NCBI GenBank assembly: GCA_019247245.1 | Contig: JAFAPF010000048.1 | Span: forward strand, 1-6,584 | Direction: 5' to 3' | DNA length: 6,584 bases | Source: Rubrobacter sp. | GTDB lineage: Bacteria > Actinomycetota > Rubrobacteria > Rubrobacterales > Rubrobacteraceae | Shown: in pieces, positions 1 through 5,699 of the stretch | Layout: every line of letters begins with the position of its first letter | Numbering within the stretch: the first letter of the stretch is position 1 | The notes under the pieces: generated by a model | Seen by the model: the letters and a program-made list of their open reading frames with translations, nothing else | Database searches by the model: none | Told to the model about the DNA's origin: nothing | Program-made: the position numbers and the translations under genes

Positions 1-570
1 GCCGGGACGTGCGCCATCCTCGTCGGCATCACCAGCTTCCTCTATGCGGTTGCCTTTATAGTCCTACAGAGCGTTTTGTTGAGCGGCCTCTTTCTGATGC
101 TCAGCGGTCTGTTCACTAGCGCCGCGCTGGTTGCCGTCTATCAACGTCTGCGTGAAACAGAAGCAGACTTCGCGCTTTTTGCTCTGCTCCTGGGCCTCAC
201 GGGTGCTCTGGGCTCAGCGATACACGGTGGCTATGACCTGGCCAACGCCATAAACCCGCCGTCCTCTTCCATACCTTACGATTTGCCGAATCCGGTCGAT
301 CCCCGTGGCCTGCTCACCTTCGGGGTGATGGGGCTTGCCCTGTTCATTGTTGCGTTGCTGATTAGAGATGGCGGCCAGTTTCCCGGAGGACTAGGCTATC
401 TAGGCTACGTATCGGCTATCTTGCTCGTGCTGCTGTATCTGGGGCGTTTGGTCGTCCTCAATCCCTCGAGCGCGCTGATCCTGGTGCCCACGCTGCTGAA
501 TGGTTTTCTGATCAACCCTGTCTTCTACCTCTGGCTGGGTATGTCGCTCCTGCGCAGCGGTAGTACGTAG
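1..570 (+). CDS. Polytopic membrane protein, 5'-truncated by window edge (DUF4386-like)
   Basis: The reading frame is open from the first base to the TAG at 568-570, so the gene most likely begins before the window. The internal TTG at 76 is not convincing as a start because hydrophobic coding sequence continues upstream of it. The visible 189 residues are almost all membrane segments: about four or five hydrophobic helices separated by short loops, with one longer polar loop rich in Pro, Ser and Asn around residues 85-105. The C-terminal pattern, a last helix with NPVFYLWLGMSLL and a very short tail, resembles DUF4386-type membrane proteins of unknown function; that resemblance is from memory and is weak. 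No catalytic motif is visible. The next gene starts 5 bases downstream, so the two are probably co-transcribed. The membrane location is secure; the function is unknown. Confidence 0.7.
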   Translation, partial: AGTCAILVGITSFLYAVAFIVLQSVLLSGLFLMLSGLFTSAALVAVYQRLRETEADFALFALLLGLTGALGSAIHGGYDLANAINPPSSSIPYDLPNPVDPRGLLTFGVMGLALFIVALLIRDGGQFPGGLGYLGYVSAILLVLLYLGRLVVLNPSSALILVPTLLNGFLINPVFYLWLGMSLLRSGST

Positions 571-575
571 AAGCA

Positions 576-1460
576 GTGTTTACGAGCCGCAAGCCCTTAC
601 CGCCCGAAGTAGTAGTGCAAACTGCCGTTGGGGATGTGATCGATGGGTCTGGACAGAAAGGTGCAAGGTACCGGGCTTTGACCGAGCTCAGCCGCCCCAA
701 GCCGTACACGTTTCACGTCGCGCTCGCGGTCTACTTACCAGCCCTGCTATACGTAGATGTCCGCACGCAGACGTTGACCCAGCAAAACGTGCTAGGAGCA
801 CTCACCTTCGCGTTCCTATTCCTGGCCCTGCGTTTCTCGGCACCATCAGAGCGCCGGCAAGTTTGGGTGCTGGTACTCATCGCCACCGCGGTCGAGCTGT
901 TCAGCTCGGGAGTATGGGGGGTATACGCGTACCGTTTCGGCAACGTGCCACTCTACGTACCGCCGGGGCATGGTTTGATCTACCTTTTCGCCCTGCGCAG
1001 CGTCCGCACGCCGCTGATGGCTGAACATGCAAAGACCATTAGAGGTGTCGCCATCATGCTCGCTACGCTATGGACTACAGGAGGCTTCACGGTGGGCCCC
1101 TTCTTGTTTGGACGGCTGGATGCCTCAGCAGTGCTACTCTGGCCGGTCTTTACCCTATTTATCTGGAAGTCCTCTTCGGCGGGGGTGTATGCCTCGGCCT
1201 TTTTCGTGACCTCCATGCTGGAGCTTGTGGGTACAGCCTTTGGGAATTGGTCCTGGGCGGCGGTGATGCCTGTTTTGCACCTTACCGCAGGCAATCCTCC
1301 CTCCGTAATCGCAGGTGGGTACTGTGTCTTGGACTTCGCAGCGTCGCGGGCAGTGCGGCTCTTTTCCATGACAGGATGGCGCTCAGCCAGTAACCAAACC
1401 AAGAGTCATCGTCAGACACACCGGGGCCAATTACTTGCTCCAGGAAGCGGCGAAGTATGA
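576..1460 (+). CDS. Integral membrane protein of unrecognised family with GNVPLYVPPGHG motif
   Basis: This 294-residue protein has a GTG start 5 bases after the previous stop. No strong Shine-Dalgarno sequence is visible, so translation may be coupled to the upstream gene. The first ~45 residues are polar and presumably cytoplasmic. About seven hydrophobic segments follow (roughly 47-61, 72-87, 96-118, 133-143, 157-174, 185-197, 204-222). The last ~30 residues are polar and basic. Two motifs stand out. One is GNVPLYVPPGHG at 122-133, followed by a short hydrophobic stretch. The other is GTAFGNWSW at 219-227, with GNPPS at 239-243 and GGYCVLD at 247-253. Conserved-looking His132, Glu107, Glu216 and Asp253 in or next to membrane segments would fit an enzyme acting on a lipid, but that is inference. 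I do not recognise the family. The stop overlaps the next start in ATGA, a sign of translational coupling. Confidence 0.75.
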   Translation: MFTSRKPLPPEVVVQTAVGDVIDGSGQKGARYRALTELSRPKPYTFHVALAVYLPALLYVDVRTQTLTQQNVLGALTFAFLFLALRFSAPSERRQVWVLVLIATAVELFSSGVWGVYAYRFGNVPLYVPPGHGLIYLFALRSVRTPLMAEHAKTIRGVAIMLATLWTTGGFTVGPFLFGRLDASAVLLWPVFTLFIWKSSSAGVYASAFFVTSMLELVGTAFGNWSWAAVMPVLHLTAGNPPSVIAGGYCVLDFAASRAVRLFSMTGWRSASNQTKSHRQTHRGQLLAPGSGEV

Positions 1461-1960
1461 CCCGAATATACAACTCCGTTCGGATACAAACCCCGATCGA
1501 GCAAGTCTTTGACTACGTGATCACGCCAGGCAACTGGCCGCAGTGGCATCCTTCCCTCGGGGTAAGCGGCGCTACAGACCATTCGCTTGAACCGGGCGAG
1601 CAGGTGACGGAAGAGTTCCGTGTGGCCGGACGGCGCGGCCGCGTGGTGTGGACGGTGCGCGAACGAGAACTTCCATGCCGGTGGGCTATCGAAGGTCGGG
1701 TGCAGGGTGGCGGCGGAACGGTCACCTATACGCTCACGCCGTACAACAGCAGTACGATTTTCGAGCGCGAGTTTGTCTACGCTATGCCCAACCCATTGCT
1801 GGCGCTACTCGACCGATTCCTGCTGCGTCGCCAGGTCGAGGTGGAGTCGGTCGAGACGGTGAGGCGCTTGAAAAACGTCCTTGAAGAGAGGAGCAAGGTA
1901 TTGAACCCGCTTGCGTCTCCGGAACAACCTAGCTGGCACAGCAACGGAGAAGCTCAATAA
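1457..1960 (+). CDS. SRPBCC (START/Bet v1-like) family protein, first of a tandem pair
   Basis: This 167-residue protein has the hallmarks of the SRPBCC superfamily (polyketide cyclase/dehydrase branch), whose members bind hydrophobic ligands in a deep pocket and sometimes catalyse reactions on them. The N-terminal beta strand (RIYNSVRIQTPIEQVFDYV) leads into the helix that carries the typical NWPQWHPS element at 26-33. Alternating strands follow: the VTEEFRV region, the VVWTVRERE region, RWAIEGR, and GGGTVTYTLTP. The long C-terminal helix runs from about 110 to 145 (PLLALLDRFLLRRQVEVESVETVRRLKNVLEE). The last ~20 residues are polar and probably disordered. The ATG lies inside the ATGA overlap with the upstream membrane-protein gene, so translation is probably coupled to it. 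No export signal is visible, so it is likely cytoplasmic. The ligand cannot be inferred. Confidence 0.85.
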   Translation: MTRIYNSVRIQTPIEQVFDYVITPGNWPQWHPSLGVSGATDHSLEPGEQVTEEFRVAGRRGRVVWTVRERELPCRWAIEGRVQGGGGTVTYTLTPYNSSTIFEREFVYAMPNPLLALLDRFLLRRQVEVESVETVRRLKNVLEERSKVLNPLASPEQPSWHSNGEAQ

Positions 1961-1977
1961 AGAGAGGTGTATAGCTC

Positions 1978-2448
1978 ATGCCAGCCAATACCTACCGCTT
2001 CGTCGAACATTGGTGGATCCCGGGTGCTTCGCCCGATGAGGTGTATCAGGTCATCTCGGATTCGCGGCTGCTACCGCAATGGTGGAAAGCCGTCTACCTG
2101 GAGTCTCAGTCGCTGGGCGAGTGGAACGAGCCGCATGTCGGTAGCAGCACCCGAGTCAAGGCCCGGGGATTTCTACCGTACAAGCTAAACTTTGTCTTGG
2201 AGTCTACCGCCCTGCAGCCGGGTAGGCTGGTCGAGGTGAAGGCGATCGGCGACTTTGAGGGGATCTGGCACGCTACCCTCTCGTCTGAGCCGGGTGGGAC
2301 CCACGTCGATATCGACTGGCGGGTGATGGTCGAGAAGCCTCTTGTTCGCCTCCTCTCCCCTGTACTCAAGCCCCTCTTCGCCTGGAACCAATACTGGACT
2401 ACACCGCGCGCCGAGGTCGAGCTGCGCACCTACCTGAGGGCGCGGTGA
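1978..2448 (+). CDS. SRPBCC (START/Bet v1-like) family protein, second of a tandem pair
   Basis: This 156-residue SRPBCC protein starts at an ATG with GAGGTG 8 bases upstream (1964-1969). The N-terminal strand RFVEHWWIPGASPDEVYQVI is followed by the element RLLPQWWKAVY at 30-40, the counterpart of NWPQWHPS in the preceding gene. Later strands include RVKARGFLPYKLNFVLEST, GIWHATLSSEPGGTHVDIDW and a C-terminal helix from about 118 (PLVRLLSPVLKPLFAWNQYW). Proteins with this N-terminal sequence style are usually filed as SRPBCC or polyketide-cyclase family without a demonstrated activity. It is clearly divergent from its neighbour outside the fold-defining positions, so the two probably form different pockets or a heterodimer rather than being a recent duplication. 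It lies 17 bases after the first SRPBCC gene and 34 bases before the hydrolase gene. Confidence 0.85.
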   Translation: MPANTYRFVEHWWIPGASPDEVYQVISDSRLLPQWWKAVYLESQSLGEWNEPHVGSSTRVKARGFLPYKLNFVLESTALQPGRLVEVKAIGDFEGIWHATLSSEPGGTHVDIDWRVMVEKPLVRLLSPVLKPLFAWNQYWTTPRAEVELRTYLRAR

Positions 2449-2471
2449 ACAGGGAGCGACGAACCCTCTAT

Positions 2472-2478
2472 GGGAGGG
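2472..2478 (+). promoter_or_regulatory. Shine-Dalgarno site for the hydrolase TTG start
   Basis: GGGAGGG lies 4 bases before the TTG at 2483. It decides the start: the ATG at 2470 is in another frame and no ATG or GTG precedes the conserved N-terminus in this frame. Confidence 0.55.
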
Positions 2479-2482
2479 AAGT

Positions 2483-3412
2483 TTGCCGTCACGGACCATA
2501 CTTCGACCCGACGATTTTCGGCACGAAACGTTCCAACTGGGTGATCTGCGCATGCATACTGTGGTCGAAGGTCCGAACGATGCGCCGCTGGTAATAATGC
2601 TACACGGGTTTCCCGAGTTCTGGTACAGCTGGAGGCACCAGATCAAGGCGCTAGCAGCGGCAGGCTATCGGGTGGTGGCACCGGACCAACGTGGCTACAA
2701 CCTGACCGATAGACGCGGCCCCTATGATGTATTCACCCTCTCTGCAGACGTTGCGGATTTGATCCGCGCCCTCGGTTACGATAAGGCGACCATCGTAGGA
2801 CACGATTGGGGTGGCGCTATCGCTTGGGTCTTCGGCGCCCGCTATCCTAGCGTCGCCGAGCAGCTGATCGTATGCAACGTGCCTCATCCCTCTGCGGTTA
2901 CTAGGGCTTGGAAATCTCTCTACCTGCCACAGATGCTCAAGAGCTGGTACATGCTGCTCTTCCAGATACCAGAGCTGCCAGAACGGTTGATGAGGGCGAA
3001 CGATTACGGGCTACTTGCACGCAACCTGAAAAAAGACACCAAAGGTGCTCTCAGCGGCGAGGAGTTGAGCTACTTCAAGGAGGTGTGGGCGCAACCGGGC
3101 ATGCTGACCGCAAGCATCCATTGGTATCGTGCCCTATTCCGATCATGGATGCAGGACCATTTAGAAAACCTTTCCGTGCTTACGCCGGCGCTGCTGATCT
3201 GGGGCGACTAGGATGCCTTTCTCACACAACAGACCGCCGAGTGGACCCGTCGTTACGTCCCCAACCTCACCCTCAAGTATATAAGGGGGGCATCGCACTG
3301 GGTACAGCAGGACTCCCCCGAAACGGTAAACTGCTACATTACTCGACTTTCTGTAGAGCCAATAACGTCTCTCAGTTACAGACTCCTGTCCTCCCGAGAA
3401 AGGTCCCGGTAG
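2483..3412 (+). pseudogene. Alpha/beta hydrolase (epoxide hydrolase type) interrupted by an in-frame TAG
   Basis: Epoxide hydrolases of this family open epoxides to diols through an Asp-His-Asp/Glu triad. Codons 1-242 (2483-3208) encode a clean N-terminal two-thirds: oxyanion-hole motif HGFPE at 41-45, PDQRGY at 67-72, nucleophile elbow GHDWGG with Asp108, and a cap domain ending with IHWYRALFRS, whose Tyr is typical of the epoxide-activating residues. The frame then reads LLIWGD and stops at TAG 3209-3211. Without a frame change it continues as DAFLTQQ (Asp244, the expected acid of the triad), then RGASHWVQQDSPE with catalytic His272 at 3296-3298, and ends at TAG 3410-3412. The full length of 309 codons is normal for the family. 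A CAG-to-TAG change (WGDQDAFL) is the simplest explanation. As written, the product would be 242 residues, lack two triad members, and be inactive. Suppression or a base-call error cannot be excluded. Confidence 0.85.
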
Positions 3413-3437
3413 AGAGTAGTACCGCTACGGAGGGTTT

Positions 3438-4316
3438 CTAACTGCTACCAGGTTTGGCTGCCTCGTAGATGGCGGCCATGTCCTCTTCGCCGTATCCCTC
3501 ATCGATCGCCTCTTTGAAGCGCGTGTTGATCGCCTCGGCGATCGGCAGAGGTAGATCGTGAGCTCGAGCGGCCTTGAGGACGAGATCCGCGTCCTTTTGC
3601 GCCAGGTCTACTGAGAAGCTCGTCGGGAACTCCTCGTCGATCATCATCTGACCCTTCATCTGTGCGTATGGCACCCCTAGGGGGCCGCCCTCGATGGCCT
3701 CAAGGAATCGTGCGGGATCGACACCGACCGCCCTGGCAAGGGAGACCGTCTCTGCCAACACGCCGAGAAGACCTACGATCCAGCTGTTGGTGACGAGCTT
3801 GAGACGGCTGCCGACACCAGCGGACCCGAGCCACAAAGTGTTGCTGCCTATGGCGTCGAAAACCGGTTGACATTGTTCACGGACCTCCTCCGGTCCCGAG
3901 GCCAGCACGATCAGCTGTCCTTGCTCGGCAGGTTCCTTGGTTCCGAGAACGGGAGCATCAACGTAGGTGACACCATACTCGGCGGCCAGCTCAGCGAGCC
4001 GGTCGCTACCTTCTTCCCCAACCGTGCTCGTCTGAATCCACACCCCGTCTTCGGCTAGCACCGACAGCGGGCTCATCTCCCCGCCGACGGCCTCCGCGAC
4101 GGTGTTGGCATCCGAAAGCATAGTTAACACGAAATCGGCTCCCTCGGCGGCTTGGTTGGGGCTATCCACCACCTGCGCGCCATCTTCTGCCAGCGGCTCG
4201 GCCTTCTCGCGCGTGCGATTCCAGACGCGCACCTCCATACCTGCTGTAAGCAAGTTGCGTGCCATCCCAGCGCCCATTATCCCGGTTCCCAGAACGGCTG
4301 TCGTGTTATCTGCCAT
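3438..4316 (-). CDS. NAD(P)H-dependent beta-hydroxyacid dehydrogenase, glyoxylate/succinic-semialdehyde reductase type
   Basis: This complete 292-residue member of the 3-hydroxyisobutyrate dehydrogenase superfamily catalyses reversible reduction of a short carbonyl acid. The N-terminal Rossmann fold has GTGIMG at 10-15. VWNRT at 31-35, with Arg34 and Thr35 after strand 2, favours NADPH over NADH. The substrate-binding segment is DAPVLGTKEPAEQGQL at 120-135, and the catalytic lysine is Lys173 in KLVTN with Asn177. The KEPAEQGQLIVLASG stretch and the C-terminal LAQKDADLVLKAA helix match the plant GLYR and bacterial succinic-semialdehyde reductase branch better than true MmsB. The usual Ser/Gly pair in DAPVSGG is replaced by Leu-Gly-Thr. 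The ATG is preceded by AAAGGGA at 4324-4330 with 7-base spacing. It converges on the broken hydrolase with only 25 bases between. The exact substrate (glyoxylate, succinic semialdehyde or another) is not settled by sequence. Confidence 0.9.
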   Translation of the reverse strand: MADNTTAVLGTGIMGAGMARNLLTAGMEVRVWNRTREKAEPLAEDGAQVVDSPNQAAEGADFVLTMLSDANTVAEAVGGEMSPLSVLAEDGVWIQTSTVGEEGSDRLAELAAEYGVTYVDAPVLGTKEPAEQGQLIVLASGPEEVREQCQPVFDAIGSNTLWLGSAGVGSRLKLVTNSWIVGLLGVLAETVSLARAVGVDPARFLEAIEGGPLGVPYAQMKGQMMIDEEFPTSFSVDLAQKDADLVLKAARAHDLPLPIAEAINTRFKEAIDEGYGEEDMAAIYEAAKPGSS

Positions 4317-4416
4317 CTCTTAATCCCTTTCTAGGAATCGTTTGCGTGTCTCTAGCCAGAGTTTGTTACCCAAAAAGGAGCAAGTTATAAGCACAGCGAG
4401 ACGATAAGCGACAGCA

Positions 4417-4444
4417 AGGCCTGGTATAGGCCTCGTATTGAGGC
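4417..4444 (-). repeat. Two overlapping, mutually exclusive short hairpins after the PCP_red gene
   Basis: AGGCCT at 4417-4422 and again at 4428-4433 (a self-complementary hexamer) can form a 6-bp stem with a 5-base loop. GCCTC at 4430-4434 and GAGGC at 4440-4444 form a second 5-bp stem with a 5-base loop. They share bases 4430-4433, so only one can form at a time. The second begins right at the PCP_red stop codon. No T-run follows on the minus strand, so an intrinsic terminator is not established. Confidence 0.4.
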
Positions 4445-4632
4445 TACTTGAGGCGGTACTGGCGGTACATCCTGGCGCTCTCGTCCACGTCGGCCTCGGT
4501 TACGTGGTTGCGGCCTCTAGCAGCGACGCGCTCCTCGATACGTTTGCGGATAAAGCGGCGCATGAGGAAGGGGCTACGCTTTATACGTCGGTCGGCCTCC
4601 GGATCCCAGGTAATCTGCTTCTTATCCGCCAA
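4444..4632 (-). CDS. Stand-alone PCP_red domain protein (PCP reductase family)
   Basis: This 62-residue basic, helical protein matches the small domain that ends the BchB/ChlB subunit of light-independent protochlorophyllide reductase (PCP_red). The diagnostic features are ITWDPEAD at 7-14, RSPFLMRRFIRKRIEE at 19-34, then ARG and VTEADVDE at 44-51, a two-to-three-helix bundle. In the large subunit this domain helps shape the substrate channel. Free-standing copies occur in non-photosynthetic bacteria and have no established role. The TTG start at 4630-4632 is the only reasonable one: an in-frame stop lies a few codons upstream and AGAGGA (4638-4643) sits 5 bases before it. No bchB, bchN, bchL or other chlorophyll gene is visible here. 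It shares a divergent control region with the ABC exporter and may be co-transcribed with the dehydrogenase 127 bases downstream. Confidence 0.85.
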   Translation of the reverse strand: MADKKQITWDPEADRRIKRSPFLMRRFIRKRIEERVAARGRNHVTEADVDESARMYRQYRLK

Positions 4633-4637
4633 GGTAG

Positions 4638-4643
4638 TCCTCT
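4638..4643 (-). promoter_or_regulatory. Shine-Dalgarno site for the PCP_red TTG start
   Basis: On the minus strand AGAGGA lies 5 bases before the TTG codon and supports that start over any other codon. Confidence 0.55.
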
Positions 4644-4660
4644 TTCTCCCTCTCTAGTCT

Positions 4661-4666
4661 AGTATA
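4661..4666 (-). promoter_or_regulatory. Possible -10 element for the PCP_red gene
   Basis: The minus strand reads TATACT, close to the sigma-70-type consensus, and would give a short leader of about 20 bases that includes the Shine-Dalgarno site. No convincing -35 hexamer stands 16-18 bases upstream, so this is a weak call. Confidence 0.22.
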
Positions 4667-4693
4667 GATTCGTATTCTACAGTAGGCTCTCGT

Positions 4694-4732
4694 CGGCGTG
4701 ATGTGTATAACAACGGTTATGCTCATACGCCG
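4694..4732. repeat. 39-base imperfect inverted repeat in the divergent control region
   Basis: Arms: CGGCGT (4694-4699) pairs with ACGCCG (4727-4732), ATG (4701-4703) with CAT (4724-4726), and ATAAC (4707-4711) with GTTAT (4716-4720) around a 4-base loop AACG. The only interruptions are a bulged G at 4700, a T:T mismatch (4704/4723) and a G:U-type pair (4706/4721), giving 16 possible pairs. It lies between the PCP_red gene and the ABC exporter, ending 7 bases before the ATPase ATG. It could be a protein-binding operator read from either side, or an RNA hairpin in the leader of one gene. There is no T-run, so it is not a standard terminator. Confidence 0.6.
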
Positions 4733-4736
4733 CTAG

Positions 4737-4748
4737 AATATGCATATT
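4737..4748. repeat. Perfect 12-base palindrome over the ABC ATPase start codon
   Basis: AATATGCATATT is fully self-complementary, with the ATG at 4740-4742 inside it. It is AT-rich in a GC-rich neighbourhood. It could be an operator half-site pair or a chance palindrome. Confidence 0.4.
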
Positions 4749-5699
4749 GTGGAGAGAACGCCAGCGCTTTACGCCCAGAGGATCACGCGCCTCTACAAGA
4801 CCAGCGGGCGAGGCGTATCGGAAGTGAGCCTTGAGATCCAACCTGGCGAGGTCTTCGGGCTCTTGGGTCCGAACGGCTCAGGTAAGAGCACCCTGCTGCG
4901 CGTCCTCTCGACCGCTATCGCGCCGGATAGCGGTACCTTCCGCGTCGCCAACGCAGACGGGCTCAAGGAGAAGCAGGAGGCGCGCGAGAAGATGGGCCTG
5001 ATGGTGGACCGCCCAACCCACTACGGGGACCTGTCCGGTTGGGCTAATGCTTACTTCTTCGCCCGCGCCTATGGGGTAGAGGAAGGAAAGGTGGACGGCG
5101 TGCTCGCGGAGCTCTTCGACTACTTCGGGCTCGCGGAGTATAAGGACGACAAGGTGAAGACCTACTCGTACGGGATGGGAAAGAAGCTCGCGCTCATAGA
5201 GACGATGGCGCATAGGCCGGAGCTGTTGCTCTTGGATGAGCCCTCTCTCGGGTTAGATTACACCTCGCAGCTCGCTTACCAGAAGAAGATTCGGGAGCTC
5301 GCGAGAGCGGGCGTCGCCATCCTTGTCGCGAGCAACCAGGTAGACGAGGTCGAAGCCTTATGCAACCAGGTTGCGTTCCTGCATGAAGGTAGACTAATCG
5401 CGCGAGGGCCGCCGGAGGCTTTGATCTCTTCCCTCAGGGACCTCAGGCGTATCGTAGCGAGGCTACGCAACCCTATCGAGTACGCCTTACTCGAAGAGAC
5501 TTCGGGTGTCGAACTGGTCGTGCCTGAAGGCCAGTACCTCGTGGTTCACTGCGTAGAGAGACCTGGCATCATCGCGGATGTGGTCGCGGGTATCATCCGT
5601 GGTGGCGGAGACATTGTGAGTCTCTCAGTGGAGCGACCGAACCTAGAGGATGTATATGTAAAGCTTACTGGAGAGGCGTTGCACGATGATGAGGCTTAA
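4740..5699 (+). CDS. ABC-2 type exporter, ATP-binding subunit
   Basis: This 319-residue nucleotide-binding protein would power an exporter with the permease encoded next. Walker A is GPNGSGKST at 43-51; the signature is the variant TYSYGMGKKL at 141-150; Walker B is LLLLDEPS at 162-169 with catalytic Glu167; the D-loop is GLD at 171-173. The H-loop position, normally His in an STHxxxE context, reads ASNQVDEVE with Asn199. The usual Q-loop Gln is not evident; that region reads LMVDRPTHYGDLSG at 87-100. Residues from about 235 form the C-terminal extension common in drug/antibiotic ABC-2 ATPases, ending in LEDVYVKLTG at 302-311. The start is uncertain: no Shine-Dalgarno precedes the ATG at 4740 or the GTG at 4749. 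The initiator may be leaderless or controlled by the hairpin just upstream. The exported substrate is unknown. Confidence 0.9.
   Translation: MHIVERTPALYAQRITRLYKTSGRGVSEVSLEIQPGEVFGLLGPNGSGKSTLLRVLSTAIAPDSGTFRVANADGLKEKQEAREKMGLMVDRPTHYGDLSGWANAYFFARAYGVEEGKVDGVLAELFDYFGLAEYKDDKVKTYSYGMGKKLALIETMAHRPELLLLDEPSLGLDYTSQLAYQKKIRELARAGVAILVASNQVDEVEALCNQVAFLHEGRLIARGPPEALISSLRDLRRIVARLRNPIEYALLEETSGVELVVPEGQYLVVHCVERPGIIADVVAGIIRGGGDIVSLSVERPNLEDVYVKLTGEALHDDEA

Noticed and set aside
980..1402. 140-codon minus-strand open frame inside the second membrane-protein gene
   Set aside because: Antisense shadow; the plus-strand frame has membrane-protein periodicity and operon spacing.
2185..2646. 153-codon minus-strand open frame spanning the SRPBCC/hydrolase junction
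   Set aside because: Crosses two well supported plus-strand genes and has no family features.
3407..3424. CGGTA/TACCG inverted repeat between the convergent hydrolase and dehydrogenase genes
   Set aside because: Only a 5-bp stem with an 8-base loop and no T-run; too weak for a terminator call.
2908..3441. 177-codon plus-strand open frame across the 3' half of the hydrolase
   Set aside because: It lies in another frame over sequence whose true frame shows clear hydrolase motifs on both sides of the TAG; its own product has no recognisable pattern and no good ribosome site.
4683..4711. Plus-strand promoter with TATAAC at 4706-4711 for the ABC exporter
   Set aside because: No -35-like hexamer at the right distance, and the hexamer is part of the inverted repeat, so it is not independent evidence.
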